A DNA stretch of 64,000 nt from Candidatus Acidiferrum typicum (GCA_025463055.1 JAOAPV010000118.1:1-64000); one strand, 5' to 3'; shown: positions 48,407 to 59,817, counted from the stretch's first letter. Made by a program: numbers and translations. Notes: generated from the letters alone by a model not told the origin.

Positions 48407-50014
48407 GTGCGGGTCGGATTTGCGGTGGCGGTGATCTTCGCTTGCGGTGTGTTGCAAGCCGGTGTTTCGGTTGCCGCGCAGCCTGGTCAATCGAAACCCG
48501 CTGTTGCGACGGTTTCTAAGGGCAAGAAGTCGCGCGCTGCGGCAGTGGCAACGCGGAAATTTGGCGAGCGCGCTGATGCGCTGCTGGCATCGGCACCTGC
48601 GAGCAAGGGTGAGTGGGGGCTCTTGATCGTCGATGCAGAAACCGGCGAGACGCTTTATGAATTAAATGCGGAAAAATATTTCGTCCCGGCCTCGAACATG
48701 AAGCTTTTTACGACGGCGCTGGCTCTTGCCAAGCTGGGGCCGGACTATCGCTTTCACACTACGCTGGAAACGCACTGCACGGTTTCGCCGGAGGGTGTGC
48801 TTACCGGCGATTTGTTTCTGGTGGGGCGGGGCGATCCTAACCTGTCGAACCGGAAATTTCCTTACGATCTGAAGGAAGAGTTCGATGGCGCACCAGAGAA
48901 AGTGCTTGCGGGGTTGGCCGATGCGCTGGTCGCAAAAGGACTGAAGGAGATTTCTGGGAACGTAGTTGGTGATGACACCTATTTCCCTCGCGAGCCATAT
49001 CCCAACGGCTGGGAAATCGACGATATGGTCTGGGAGTATGGCGCCGCGGTTTCCGCAATCGTGGTGGACGACAATACGGTCGCGCTCACACTGACGCCAG
49101 GGGATTCGGCGGGCACGCCGGTGCAGGCGGCCGTTGTTCCGGCTACACCGGACTTTATTGTCCAGAACGATGTGATTACTTCGGCGGCGGAGACAAAGCC
49201 GGACTTAACCCTGACGAGAGAGCCGAATTCAAAAATCGTGGTGATTCGCGGCACCATGCCGGCCCACAGCGTACCGCGCAAGCTGGTTCTGGCCCTTCAC
49301 GATCCCGCGGAACATGCGGCGGCGCTGCTGAGCCAACTCCTGGCTGGGCGGGGAGTGAAGGTCACCGGAGTTGCGCGGTCCATGCACATTGCGGAAAGCG
49401 CCGGCGCAGCTCCGCGCGCGGTACTCGCCGAGCACGTGTCGGTGCCACTGAGTGACTCGATAAAGTTGGTGAACAAGATCAGCCAGAATTTGCATACGGA
49501 GATGCTGCTGCGAACGGCCGCTCGCAATACTGCAATGTGGAACACGCAGGACGATCTGATGAAGTTTCCTCAGGATTTCTATGCGGCGGCGGGGATTGCG
49601 CCCGGGGATGTGATCCAAACCGACGGTTCTGGGCTTTCGCGACACGATTTGGTGACGCCAAGAGCGATCGTGGCGCTGTTGAGGTACGCGCAAACCCAGT
49701 CCTGGTTTGCGCCCTATTATGCCTCACTGCCGGTTGCGGGGGTGGACGGGACCCTCGAGACGTCAATGAAGAACACAGCCAGCGCTGGGCATATTCATGC
49801 GAAAACGGGTTCGGTGGAGCATGTGCGGACGCGCTCCGGCTTTGCGGATACTGCCGGTGGGCGCCGGATTATCTTTTCATTTATGAGCAACAATCAGGGC
49901 GGAAAAAACCACGAGGCATCGGACGCGCTCGATGGATTGTGTCTAGCGATGATGGAGGAGTTTGATCGCAAGGCAGCGGTGTCTTCGGGCCACGGTGGCA
50001 AGCGCGCAAATTGA
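48407..50014 (+). CDS. dacB: D-alanyl-D-alanine carboxypeptidase/endopeptidase (PBP4, S13)
   Basis: A 535-residue low-molecular-weight penicillin-binding protein that trims and cuts peptidoglycan cross-links in the periplasm. A signal peptide is at 1-23. The serine SxxK is SNMK (Ser96, Lys99). The SxN-type motif lies near DSIKLVNKISQN, with TDGSGLSRHDLVTP as the S13 signature, and the third motif is KTGS. Domain insertions between the first and second motifs (about 140-340) give the usual three-domain layout of PBP4. The start is a GTG with GAGGTGAAGG just before it. It is followed at 6 bp by the LOG gene, so they may be cotranscribed. Confidence 0.93.
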   Translation: MRVGFAVAVIFACGVLQAGVSVAAQPGQSKPAVATVSKGKKSRAAAVATRKFGERADALLASAPASKGEWGLLIVDAETGETLYELNAEKYFVPASNMKLFTTALALAKLGPDYRFHTTLETHCTVSPEGVLTGDLFLVGRGDPNLSNRKFPYDLKEEFDGAPEKVLAGLADALVAKGLKEISGNVVGDDTYFPREPYPNGWEIDDMVWEYGAAVSAIVVDDNTVALTLTPGDSAGTPVQAAVVPATPDFIVQNDVITSAAETKPDLTLTREPNSKIVVIRGTMPAHSVPRKLVLALHDPAEHAAALLSQLLAGRGVKVTGVARSMHIAESAGAAPRAVLAEHVSVPLSDSIKLVNKISQNLHTEMLLRTAARNTAMWNTQDDLMKFPQDFYAAAGIAPGDVIQTDGSGLSRHDLVTPRAIVALLRYAQTQSWFAPYYASLPVAGVDGTLETSMKNTASAGHIHAKTGSVEHVRTRSGFADTAGGRRIIFSFMSNNQGGKNHEASDALDGLCLAMMEEFDRKAAVSSGHGGKRAN

Positions 50015-50020
50015 TGGAAT

Positions 50021-50566
50021 ATGGAAGAACGGATCGTCACTGTCTTTGGGAGTTCGCGGCCCCGCGAGAGCGATGCGGAGTACGAAGAGGCGCGCGAGCT
50101 CGGCCGACTACTGGCAGGCAGCGGATTTTCCGTGTGCAGCGGCGGGTACGGCGGCGTGATGGCGGCGGTGTCGCGCGGGGCGAAGGAAGGCGGAGGCAAA
50201 ACCTACGGTGTAACCGCGGAGTTTTTTAGCGCGCGGGCGAATTCGTGGATCGACGTGGAAGTACGTGTGGTGACTTGGCAAGAGCGGCTATTTGAATTGA
50301 TCCCGCTGGCCCACGGATTTGTAGCGTGCAAGGGCGGCACTGGCACGCTGGTGGAACTTGCCGTAGTTTGGGAGATGCTCAATAAATCGGTGATGACCGG
50401 GAAGCCTCTGTCGGTGCTGGGGGAGTTCTGGTCACCCATTATTGAATGCGTGCGCTCCGTGGAGTTGGCGCACGGCTCACCTTGGGGCGAGGCTAATGAG
50501 CGGCTGATTTACGTGGCCGCGACGCCGATGGAAGCGGCGCATCATCTAAAAGAGAAACTGAAGTAA
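50021..50566 (+). CDS. LOG-family (lysine decarboxylase-like) nucleotide hydrolase
   Basis: A 181-residue Rossmann-fold protein of the LOG/TIGR00725-type family; some members release cytokinins from nucleotides, others hydrolyse nucleoside monophosphates. It has TVFGSSRPRESDAEY, GFSVCSGGYGGVMAAVSRGAKEGGG and the active-site region ACKGGTGTLVELAVVWEML. The usual PGGxGTxxE has Lys instead of Pro (KGGTGTLVE) while the Gly, Thr and Glu remain. It sits 6 bp after dacB and 6 bp before mutS2, so it is an operon member. Confidence 0.85.
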   Translation: MEERIVTVFGSSRPRESDAEYEEARELGRLLAGSGFSVCSGGYGGVMAAVSRGAKEGGGKTYGVTAEFFSARANSWIDVEVRVVTWQERLFELIPLAHGFVACKGGTGTLVELAVVWEMLNKSVMTGKPLSVLGEFWSPIIECVRSVELAHGSPWGEANERLIYVAATPMEAAHHLKEKLK

Positions 50567-50572
50567 GAAGCG

Positions 50573-52978
50573 ATGGCTCGAACGGCACAAGACGTTCTGG
50601 AATTTGACAAGCTGCGGGAATTGCTGCGGCTGCGCACCACGTGTGTGCTCGGTAAGCGGGCGGTAGACGCGCTGGAGCCTGGAACTAACCAGCCGGCATT
50701 GGAAACAATATTCGCGCAAATTCGGGAAGCGCGGGAATGGTTGCGTGCGGGAAACGAGCTCGGTTTTGGCGGACTGGCCGATCCGCAGCAATGGCTCGAG
50801 CACATTGAGGCGCCGGGCGTCGTGCTCGATGCTGCAGAGCTGCTGGATGCGGCGTCTCTGTTGGAAACCGCTGGCTGGCTGCGACAACAGCTTCGCGAGG
50901 AACCCGCGAAATTTCCGCTGCTTGCGGCGCGCGCCGCATCACTGGCCGATTTTCGCGACGCGCTGGCGGCAATTCGCCGCTGCGTCCTGCCGAATCGAGA
51001 GATCAGCGATGACGCGTCTCCCGCGCTGCGGAGGATTCGAGGGAGCATTGCGCAGACACGCGACTCGATTCAGAGAGCACTAAAGCAGATCTTGCGGTCG
51101 CGAAGCGCCGAAGCCGGCGAGGATTACGTCACGCTGCGCAATGACCGCTTCGTGATCCCGGTGCGCGCGGAGAACCGGCGAAGCGTGCCGGGAATTGTGC
51201 ATGGCGCAAGCGGGACGGGACAGACGGTTTTTCTCGAGCCATTCGAGACCGTCGAGACGAACAATCAGCTCGTACAGCTTGCGGAAGAGGAAGCCGCTGA
51301 GATCGTGCGCATCCTGCGTGAGTTGACGGAGCGCTTGCAGGCGCTGCGAGGGCCGCTGATCGCCGCCACAGGCACAATCGCTGAACTGGATAGTGTTTTT
51401 GCGCGGGCTCGCTTCGCGCGCGCTTTCGATGCGGCGATGCCTGAATTTACCGCGGAGAGCGAATTGCGGCTGCAGGCAGCACGCCATCCCGTGTTGGAAG
51501 ACAAGCTGCGCCGCGAAAATCGCACGATTGTTCCGATGTCGCTTGCGCTCGGAGGTGACGAGCGCGTGCTGGTGGTCAGCGGGCCGAACACCGGCGGGAA
51601 GACCGTGGCGCTCAAGACCACGGGCATCGCAGTACTGTCTGCGCAATCGGGAATTCCGGTTGCGGCGCAACGCGCGGTACTGCCCCTGTTTGACCGCGTG
51701 CTGGTGGACATTGGCGATGAACAGTCCATTGCGGCGGACCTTTCTACCTTTTCGGCGCACATGCTGAATCTGAAATCGATGCTGCAGGCGGCGACTCCGC
51801 AATCTCTCGTGCTCGCGGACGAAATGGGCACAGGCACGGCGCCGGAGGAGGGCGCGGCGTTGGCCGTGGCGCTGCTGGATGAATTTCGCGCGAAGAACTG
51901 TATCGTTTTGGCTACAACACATCACGATCGGTTGAAGACGTACGCTTCGACAACGTCGGGCGTGGTGAACGCCGCAGTGGAGTTCGACGACGTGAATCTG
52001 CGGCCGACGTATCGTCTGATGGTGGGTGTCCCCGGAGGCTCAAGCGGGATTGCAATTGCTCAGCGGCTTGGGTTGGCGAGCTCCATTATTGAGCGCGCCA
52101 GATCGCTGCTCGCGCCGGAATCGCGAGAAGCCGCGGACCTGATTGCATATTTACATCGCAGCCGCGACGAATTGGACCGCATGCAACAGCAGATGACTGC
52201 GGAGCGCCACGCGCTGGAAGAGGAACGCGCGAAGTTGCGCACGCAGTGGGTCGAGCGGCAGCAGAAGCGCATCAAGGAGCTCGAAGACAAGTTTGCGGAG
52301 ATGCAGAAGCGCTTCGACGAGAACGTTGCGCGGGTCGTCGAAGAGGTGAAAGAGCGCGAGCTACGCGGGCAACTGGAGAAATCCGCGCGGCGCAAGGTAC
52401 AGGATGTTCGCGGCGAGGCAAGGGAAGAGCTGAACGCGGCGGTGGTGCAGACGCTTTCGGATTCGCAGGCGGACCTGGGCACGTCGGCGCGGGTGGAATC
52501 CGTGAGCAGCGAACGGCTTCAACCCGGCGTTCGCATTCGTGTGCGCGGGTTCAACAAGCCCGTCATTTTTCGGCGGCTCGACGGCAGCTCCGCAGAAATC
52601 GAGGCCGGTCCGCTGCGTATGAAAGTTGCGGTAGACGAGATCGTGGGAATTGAGAGCGCGGCGCCTTTCCCGGGAACTGTTCAGGGGGCAGGTGGAGGCG
52701 TCTCGGTGCGTTCTCGAGGTGGAGAAGGCGCGGCAACTGAGGAGATCAATCTAATCGGCTCGACGGTCGAAGAAGCGACCGAGCGCGTCGACAAATTTCT
52801 TGATGACGCGGCGCTCGCGCACATTTCACGGGTGCGCATCATCCATGGGCACGGCACTGGCGCCCTGCGAAAAGGACTGGGCGAATTTCTCAAAACTCAT
52901 CCACTGGTCGCTAAGCAGTCGTTCGAAACGGAAGATCGCGGCGGCAAAGCGGTGACGGTTGTAGAATTGCGGTCCTAG
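50573..52978 (+). CDS. mutS2: Endonuclease MutS2
   Basis: An 801-residue MutS homologue that acts on recombination intermediates or collided ribosomes rather than mismatches. It lacks the mismatch-binding N-terminal domain. The core includes YVTLRNDRFVIPVRAENRRSVPGIVHGASGTGQTVFLEP, Walker A VVSGPNTGGKTVALKT, Walker B LVLADEMGTGTAPEEGAAL and a long coiled coil (about 520-620). The C-terminal Smr nuclease domain (about 720-801) ends HISRVRIIHGHGTGALRKGL. Its ATG follows the LOG stop by 6 bp. dnaG begins 4 bp after it. Confidence 0.95.
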   Translation: MARTAQDVLEFDKLRELLRLRTTCVLGKRAVDALEPGTNQPALETIFAQIREAREWLRAGNELGFGGLADPQQWLEHIEAPGVVLDAAELLDAASLLETAGWLRQQLREEPAKFPLLAARAASLADFRDALAAIRRCVLPNREISDDASPALRRIRGSIAQTRDSIQRALKQILRSRSAEAGEDYVTLRNDRFVIPVRAENRRSVPGIVHGASGTGQTVFLEPFETVETNNQLVQLAEEEAAEIVRILRELTERLQALRGPLIAATGTIAELDSVFARARFARAFDAAMPEFTAESELRLQAARHPVLEDKLRRENRTIVPMSLALGGDERVLVVSGPNTGGKTVALKTTGIAVLSAQSGIPVAAQRAVLPLFDRVLVDIGDEQSIAADLSTFSAHMLNLKSMLQAATPQSLVLADEMGTGTAPEEGAALAVALLDEFRAKNCIVLATTHHDRLKTYASTTSGVVNAAVEFDDVNLRPTYRLMVGVPGGSSGIAIAQRLGLASSIIERARSLLAPESREAADLIAYLHRSRDELDRMQQQMTAERHALEEERAKLRTQWVERQQKRIKELEDKFAEMQKRFDENVARVVEEVKERELRGQLEKSARRKVQDVRGEAREELNAAVVQTLSDSQADLGTSARVESVSSERLQPGVRIRVRGFNKPVIFRRLDGSSAEIEAGPLRMKVAVDEIVGIESAAPFPGTVQGAGGGVSVRSRGGEGAATEEINLIGSTVEEATERVDKFLDDAALAHISRVRIIHGHGTGALRKGLGEFLKTHPLVAKQSFETEDRGGKAVTVVELRS

Positions 52979-52982
52979 ATGA

Positions 52983-54737
52983 ATGGCTGAGGCTGGCAGC
53001 ACTGCGGAGAGGGTCAAGCAGCAAGCCGACATTGTTCGGGTTGTCGGCGAATATGTGCGCCTCAAGAAAACGGGTAAGGATTTCAGCGGGCTTTGCCCTT
53101 TTCATCAGGAAAAAACACCCTCATTCACGGTTTCCCCAATCAAACAGATTTTTTATTGTTTCGGCTGCGGCAAGGGTGGCGACATTTTCAACTTCGTGAT
53201 GGAAATGGAGCGTTGCGAATTTCCCGATGCTCTGCGGCTGGTGGCTGAAAAATGCGGCATCTCGATTCCCAAGCCGAAACCGAGTTTACCGGCCGAGCGC
53301 ACACAGAGCAGCGTGCGCACAACACTGGTGGAGATGCACCGTGAAGCCCAAACCTTCTTCGTGAACCAGTTACAGGGAACGGCCGAAGGAAAGCTCGCGC
53401 GCGCTTATCTCGAAGACCGCGGATTGGATAAGGCGACTATCGACCGGTTTGGCATCGGCTATGCGCCCAGCGGCGGCGACTCGCTGTTGCGGCATTTGAA
53501 AGGAAAATACGCAGAGAAGCTGCTGGCAGAGTCCGGCTTGGTCTCGCGCGAACAGAATGGCAGCCGCCTCTTTGACCGGTTCCGTCGCCGCATCACGTTC
53601 CCAATCGCGAATGAAGCCGGCAAAATTGTCGCATTCGGCTGCCGCGCGCTAGGCGATGACCAGCCCAAGTACCTGAACTCACCCGAGACGCCTATCTATT
53701 CGAAAAGCAACGTGCTCTACCACTTGGACCGTGCGAAGGAAGCGCTGAGGCGCTCGGATTTCGCGGTCTTGGTCGAAGGCTACATGGATGCCATCGCGGT
53801 CGCGCGCGCCGGAATCAGCAACGTTGTAGCGAGTTGCGGTACGAGCCTCGCGGAGCCGCAAATCAAGCTTCTCGGGCGCTTCACCAAGCGCGTGATTGTG
53901 AATTATGACCCGGATACCGCGGGCCAAGCGGCCACCGAGCGCTCCATCGCGATTCTGCTCGAGCAAGATTTTGAAGTGCGCGTGTTGGCGCTGCCGGGAA
54001 AGGCCGATCCCGACAAATTCATCCGCGAGCAAGGCCCCGACGCTTACATGAAGCTGGTGAAGGAATCGCCACCATACGTCGATTACCTGATCGCGCGTGC
54101 GCGGCAAATGGACATGTCGACCGCGGAAGGCAAGCTTCGCGCGGTAAATTTCCTGCTGCCCTACGTGCAAAAAATTCCGAACCGCATATTACGCTCGGAA
54201 TGGGCCACGCGCATCGCGCAGCAACTCCGGCTCGATGAGCCGGTGTTGCGCGCAGCATTGAGTAAAGCAGCGGCAGAGCGTCGCAGTGAAGTGAAGACTC
54301 AGCCGGAGTTGGTAGGACGCGCTGCAAAGCCAGTGGAGCGCCTCCTGATCCGCATGCTGTCCGAAGCCGAGGGGTTCCGCCGCGAGCTAGCGCAGGAGCT
54401 TCAAGACAGCCAGCTCTATCACGGACTCGAAACGGAGAAGATATTCGGGGCGCTGATTGTCGCGAGCCTTTCCGGTCAGGCAATACAAGCGACCGAGATA
54501 GCGGCGGCGCTAGAGGACCGCGACCGTAGGCTGCTATACGAAATCCTGTTCGAGGAAACCAGCGAGCCAACCTGGGACGAAGCGCAAAGTTGCGTCGACG
54601 CTTTACGTCATCGCCAAGCCGAAAAACAGCTTGCCGAGGTGCAAAGGAGCATTGAAGCCAGTCCGCCCGGGGCGGAATTACGCGACCTATTGCAAAGAAA
54701 GCAAGATCTAATGCGGCGGCTGGCGGCTGCACGCTAA
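52983..54737 (+). CDS. dnaG: DNA primase
   Basis: DnaG makes RNA primers for replication. The 584-residue protein has the CHC2 zinc finger (CPFHQEKTPSF, then FYCFGCGKGGDIFNF; ligands Cys-His-Cys-Cys), the RNA polymerase core (KATIDRFGIGYAP, SRLFDRFRRRITFPI, GRIV-like KIVAFGCRALGDDQPKYLNSPETPIYSK), TOPRIM (LVEGYMDAIAVARAGISNVVASCGTSL, then VIVNYDPDTAGQAATER) and a C-terminal helicase-interacting region. It starts 4 bp after mutS2. rpoD follows after a 381-bp gap, forming the dnaG-rpoD part of the classical macromolecular synthesis operon; rpsU is absent. Confidence 0.95.
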   Translation: MAEAGSTAERVKQQADIVRVVGEYVRLKKTGKDFSGLCPFHQEKTPSFTVSPIKQIFYCFGCGKGGDIFNFVMEMERCEFPDALRLVAEKCGISIPKPKPSLPAERTQSSVRTTLVEMHREAQTFFVNQLQGTAEGKLARAYLEDRGLDKATIDRFGIGYAPSGGDSLLRHLKGKYAEKLLAESGLVSREQNGSRLFDRFRRRITFPIANEAGKIVAFGCRALGDDQPKYLNSPETPIYSKSNVLYHLDRAKEALRRSDFAVLVEGYMDAIAVARAGISNVVASCGTSLAEPQIKLLGRFTKRVIVNYDPDTAGQAATERSIAILLEQDFEVRVLALPGKADPDKFIREQGPDAYMKLVKESPPYVDYLIARARQMDMSTAEGKLRAVNFLLPYVQKIPNRILRSEWATRIAQQLRLDEPVLRAALSKAAAERRSEVKTQPELVGRAAKPVERLLIRMLSEAEGFRRELAQELQDSQLYHGLETEKIFGALIVASLSGQAIQATEIAAALEDRDRRLLYEILFEETSEPTWDEAQSCVDALRHRQAEKQLAEVQRSIEASPPGAELRDLLQRKQDLMRRLAAAR

Positions 54738-55118
54738 GGGCGGAACAAAGTGGCCACCGGTTTTTCACAGATTTCCATCAATTAAATCATTGACGCGAAC
54801 GGACTTAAACGTGTAGCGTAATAGGGTTTCGCGGGTAACGGGTTTGCCGCTAAGTGCATCTAATTTAGGAGATTAGCGGCAGGGGCAACCACCAAGCGTG
54901 AAACGGCGGGCGACGCACGGGCGAGCGGCGATTACGCGTGCATAAGCTTCAAACTACGTTCTTGGTGACCGCAGAGCGGTCAATAATCAGCGATCTTTCG
55001 GGGGATAACCCCACAGTTCGCGCCGGCGAGCGAGTCCGTTTGTGTCTCAGCGAATCTAATAGATTGCCCCTAACAATGCGAGAAGCGGCGGAATTACCAT
55101 GAAATTGGGGAGGGATTT
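54738..55118 (+). other. Leader region between dnaG and rpoD
   Basis: No gene is seen in these 381 bases. GCCGCTAA (54846-54853) and TTAGCGGC (54873-54880) form an 8-bp stem with a 19-base loop, which could be processed or regulate rpoD. A TTGACG at 54790-54795 may be a -35, but no good -10 follows. Internal promoters before rpoD are common in this operon and are the likely content. Confidence 0.45.
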
Positions 55119-56855
<1,737 letters not shown>

Positions 56856-56883
56856 AAATGGCGAGCGAACCCGAAACTAAACA

Positions 56884-56913
56884 GAACGCCTCCGAAACAT
56901 TCGGAGGCGTTTT
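56884..56913 (+). terminator. Rho-independent terminator of rpoD
   Basis: AACGCCTCCGAA (56884-56895) pairs with TTCGGAGGCGTT (56899-56910) and is followed by TTTATTT. It may also act on the opposing hicAB transcript, whose last stop is 4 bp away. Confidence 0.9.
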
Positions 56914-56916
56914 TAT

Positions 56917-57132
56917 TTACGCCGACAATTCGATGTAAGCCGAATAGCTACCAGGTTCGGGTACTGCTTGACCCTCCTCGCGCAGGCCGTCCACGTGAAA
57001 GGTAATCGCTTCACGCATATTCTGCTCGACTTCCTCGCGCGTGCGGCCAGTGGAAACGCAGCCAGGGAGATCCGGGGAATAGGCGGAGAAACCCGTTTGC
57101 GTCGGCTCGATCACCACCAAATACTTCTTCAT
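56917..57132 (-). CDS. hicB: HicB-family antitoxin
   Basis: A 71-residue antitoxin with the full short HicB fold: MKKYLVVIEPTQTGFSAYSP, DLPGCVSTGRTREEVEQNM and REAITFHVDGLREEG. It should bind and silence the HicA encoded just upstream. Its ATG (57132) lies 3 bp after the present hicA stop; if the frameshift in hicA were undone, the hicA stop would overlap this ATG as ATGA. It ends next to the rpoD terminator. The frame is intact. Confidence 0.88.
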   Translation of the reverse strand: MKKYLVVIEPTQTGFSAYSPDLPGCVSTGRTREEVEQNMREAITFHVDGLREEGQAVPEPGSYSAYIELSA

Positions 57133-57135
57133 CGT

Positions 57136-57318
57136 TTAAGCCCCGCTTGTTTCATAACGCTGTTCAGGGTGCCGGGGGGCCAGGTCATCTCCCGGCTTTC
57201 CTGGAACTGTGACAAGTCCTAGCTTAACAGCATGCTTATACTGACGGTGACTTCCTCTTGTTCTCACCAAAAACCAGCCATCCTGCTCGAGCATCCGGAT
57301 CACATCTCGAATTTTCAC
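57136..57318 (-). pseudogene. hicA: HicA-family mRNA interferase toxin, C-terminus frameshifted in a C-run
   Basis: The first about 47 residues are canonical HicA: MKIRDVIRMLEQDGWFLVRT, the histidine motif RGSHRQYKH and VTVPGKPGDDLAP. The end then reads RHPEQRYETSGA instead of the usual GTLNSVMKQAGLK. Removing one C from the six-C run (57174-57179 on the minus strand) restores exactly GTLNSVMKQAGLKR and moves the stop so that it overlaps the hicB start as ATGA. The toxin as it stands lacks the C-terminal helix and is probably impaired. If real, this could be decay or phase variation through the run; it could also be a homopolymer error. Confidence 0.82.
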
Positions 57319-57349
57319 CGGCCAACCTTAGCGTTCGTCACCGAATCGG

Positions 57350-57859
57350 TCAATCCCTTTGAATTTTCGAGAAGCGGAGGATCAGTTGGAGGACAGCAAT
57401 GGTATCGAAGGCGACGAACACAAGAAGAGCCGGGACGAACGCAGCCATGTTCAGTTGAGGCGGCGTGTGCAGATTGGCGCGAAATACCAGCTCCATCACG
57501 AAAAGCAAGAAGCCCAGGAGCGCACAGCCAAGCCAGGCGGTCCACACGCGAATATATGAGAGCGTGTCCTCGCGCCGCTCGGGGCTCAGCCAAAATTCTT
57601 TGTGAGGCAGATTGATCATAGAAACGGGCATGGCTGCGATTATGCGCGGAATGCTAAACGAAACGAGTGTAGCCAGCACAATAATCGCCACCTCCATCGA
57701 TAAAAATGCCGTCTTGGTCTGCCACGCATTGACCGACCCAGCTTTCCCAAAATGCGAGCCGAGGATCTCCGGAAGGCGCGGCGTGTAATAGAAGAACTGC
57801 ACAGCACCCAGCACGATGAGCATGAAGAAAATCGAGTTAGGCAGGCGAGTATTGGGCAT
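57350..57859 (-). CDS. DUF1648-type membrane protein
   Basis: A 169-residue polytopic protein with four predicted membrane helices. The first loop (RLPEILGSHFGKAGSVNAWQTKTAF) follows the DUF1648 motif, in which P..lP.HfG..G.p..w..K is typical of SdpI-like proteins. In Bacillus, SdpI gives immunity to a secreted killing peptide; other members have no known function. Its helices are LIVLGAVQFFYYT, LSMEVAIIVLATLVSFSI, WLGCALLGFLLFVMEL and FVPALLVFVAFDTIAVLQLIL. ATG 57859 follows AGAGG. Same strand as hicAB, 31 bp upstream of it. Confidence 0.7.
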   Translation of the reverse strand: MPNTRLPNSIFFMLIVLGAVQFFYYTPRLPEILGSHFGKAGSVNAWQTKTAFLSMEVAIIVLATLVSFSIPRIIAAMPVSMINLPHKEFWLSPERREDTLSYIRVWTAWLGCALLGFLLFVMELVFRANLHTPPQLNMAAFVPALLVFVAFDTIAVLQLILRFSKIQRD

Positions 57860-58008
57860 GAGTCCTCTTCCCGCAGAGTATGCACGGACGGCTGCTGGAG
57901 CAATACTTGCCTTCGCGAATGTGCTGAAAGAGCGCTTAGTCTCGTACCGCCGCTTCGCCTTGTTAAGCGCTGGCGTAATGCGCGCCAAGCGTTAGAATTG
58001 AAAGCCCT

Positions 58009-59817
58009 ATGAAATCCAAGCAACGCTCTGCCGCCCTCGTTCTCGTTGTACTGTTGGGCGGCACAATATACGAACTGGTCCACACCGGCGCATCCACGCC
58101 AAACTCGATCGCCCCGACGACCACAGCAGAGTCGAACCCTACCGAACCAGAACTCGTGGATCAGCGGCCTCTGCAAACTGCGCAGCAGTTCGCCAAGATG
58201 CCGACCACCGTTGAAGAAAAACCGTTTGCCGAGCAAGCCTTAGCGCTCGCCGACAAGGAGATGGACCTCGCGTTTGCCGCAGCGGTATTGGACGCGCAGG
58301 AGCATCCACCCGTTTTGAGCGCCGAAGCCAAAGCGATTCAGGCGCGCTTACAAAAAGGCGAGGACGCTCTGGATGCTTCCAAGAAGCGGGTCGATGAGCT
58401 TACGGCAGCAGAAGCAAAAGCGAGCGGCTCGAAGAAAAATGCTCTGGATGACCAGCTCGATTTAGCCAAGGCGCAGCTCGAACTGGATCAAGACGAAGTG
58501 GACGAAGCAAAGCAAGACTTGACCCACGCGGGGGACGACCCGCAAGGCCGCATTCAGACCATGGTGGAGCAGCACGAAGCTGCCTCCCATGCTTCGGACA
58601 CGACGCATGTCACCGTCATCGAGCCTGCGGACACACGCGGCCTGATTCATCGGGTGCAGCAATGGTTAACCTGGCACCGAAAGCAACTGCAGTTGTGGCG
58701 CGCCAAGCATGATGCAGAATCCGCGGCGGCTTCCTTTTCCGCGAAACACGCTGCGCTCGAGAAGCAAGTCAGCGCGCAAAAACAGCAATTGACTCAGAGC
58801 CCGCGACTCACCGATGGACAGACCCCGGATAGTAAAGAAGAATCCGCCGCCCTTGTAAAAACGACAAGACGTCGTGCTGGCGATCAGAAAACACTGACCA
58901 TCCTCGACAAACGGATCGCAGACCAAGCGCAACTTGCTGCCGTCTATGGCAACTGGATTTCAGTCGTGGCCGCAAGACAACGCGCCGTCTTGCACAATGG
59001 CATGATCGGCATCGCGGTCATTCTCGCAATCCTGCTGGTCGGCGTCTTCTTTGATGGATGGCTTGAGCATTTGCTGGGTAAGACGTCGCTGGACCGCCGC
59101 CAAGTAGAGACGTTACGCGCTGTGACGAGGGTTAGCCTGCAGGTACTCGCGGTTCTTTTTATCTTGCTGGTCATCTTCGGGCCGCCGAGTCAGCTCGGTA
59201 CATTCCTCGGCCTGGCAGGCGCCGGCCTTACCGTCGCGCTGAAGGATTTTATCGTGGGATTCTTGGGCTGGTTCGTCTTAATGGGCAAGAATGGAATTCG
59301 CCTGGGCGACTGGGTCGAGATTAACGGAGTCACCGGAGAAGTTGTTGAGCTAGGAATGTTTCACACGGTCCTGCTGGAAACCGGCAACTGGACCGATTCC
59401 AGCCATCCTACCGGGCGCCGCGTGACATTCACAAACAGTTTCGCAATCGAGGGCCACTACTTCAATTTCTCCACGTCAGGCCAGTGGCTGTGGGACGAGC
59501 TGCAGATTGTTGTGCCAACCGGTCAAGATCCATACCCGATCGTCGACGCTATTCAGAAGAAAGTGCTGGAGTTCACCGCCGAAGGGGCACAGCAAGCGGA
59601 ACGCGAATGGCAGGGTGCGTCAAAATCGCGCGACACGAGTTCTCGCTCCGCAGTCCCGGCGATTAACATCCGCCCGGTGATCGGCGGCATTGAACTCGCC
59701 GTGCGCTATGTCACCCGCGCCAACGAACGCTATCAAACGCGCGCTAAACTCTATGAAGCAGCCGTAGGCCTGCTGGGACAGAAAGCAAGACCACTGCAAG
59801 AAAAAGTCTTAGGCTAG
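58009..59817 (+). CDS. MscS-family mechanosensitive channel with periplasmic coiled-coil domain
   Basis: A 602-residue channel. The N-terminal signal/anchor is followed by a long periplasmic helical region (about 75-300) rich in Ala, Lys, Glu and Gln, likely a coiled coil. Three membrane helices then lie at about 325-440, with the pore-lining LGLAGAGLTVALKDFIVGFLGWFVLMG. The MscS beta-domain has GDWVEINGVTGEVVELGMFHTVLLE, and a C-terminal cytoplasmic cage domain follows. It should open under membrane tension to release solutes. It overlaps the opposing dehydrogenase gene by four bases at the 3' ends. Confidence 0.9.
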   Translation: MKSKQRSAALVLVVLLGGTIYELVHTGASTPNSIAPTTTAESNPTEPELVDQRPLQTAQQFAKMPTTVEEKPFAEQALALADKEMDLAFAAAVLDAQEHPPVLSAEAKAIQARLQKGEDALDASKKRVDELTAAEAKASGSKKNALDDQLDLAKAQLELDQDEVDEAKQDLTHAGDDPQGRIQTMVEQHEAASHASDTTHVTVIEPADTRGLIHRVQQWLTWHRKQLQLWRAKHDAESAAASFSAKHAALEKQVSAQKQQLTQSPRLTDGQTPDSKEESAALVKTTRRRAGDQKTLTILDKRIADQAQLAAVYGNWISVVAARQRAVLHNGMIGIAVILAILLVGVFFDGWLEHLLGKTSLDRRQVETLRAVTRVSLQVLAVLFILLVIFGPPSQLGTFLGLAGAGLTVALKDFIVGFLGWFVLMGKNGIRLGDWVEINGVTGEVVELGMFHTVLLETGNWTDSSHPTGRRVTFTNSFAIEGHYFNFSTSGQWLWDELQIVVPTGQDPYPIVDAIQKKVLEFTAEGAQQAEREWQGASKSRDTSSRSAVPAINIRPVIGGIELAVRYVTRANERYQTRAKLYEAAVGLLGQKARPLQEKVLG

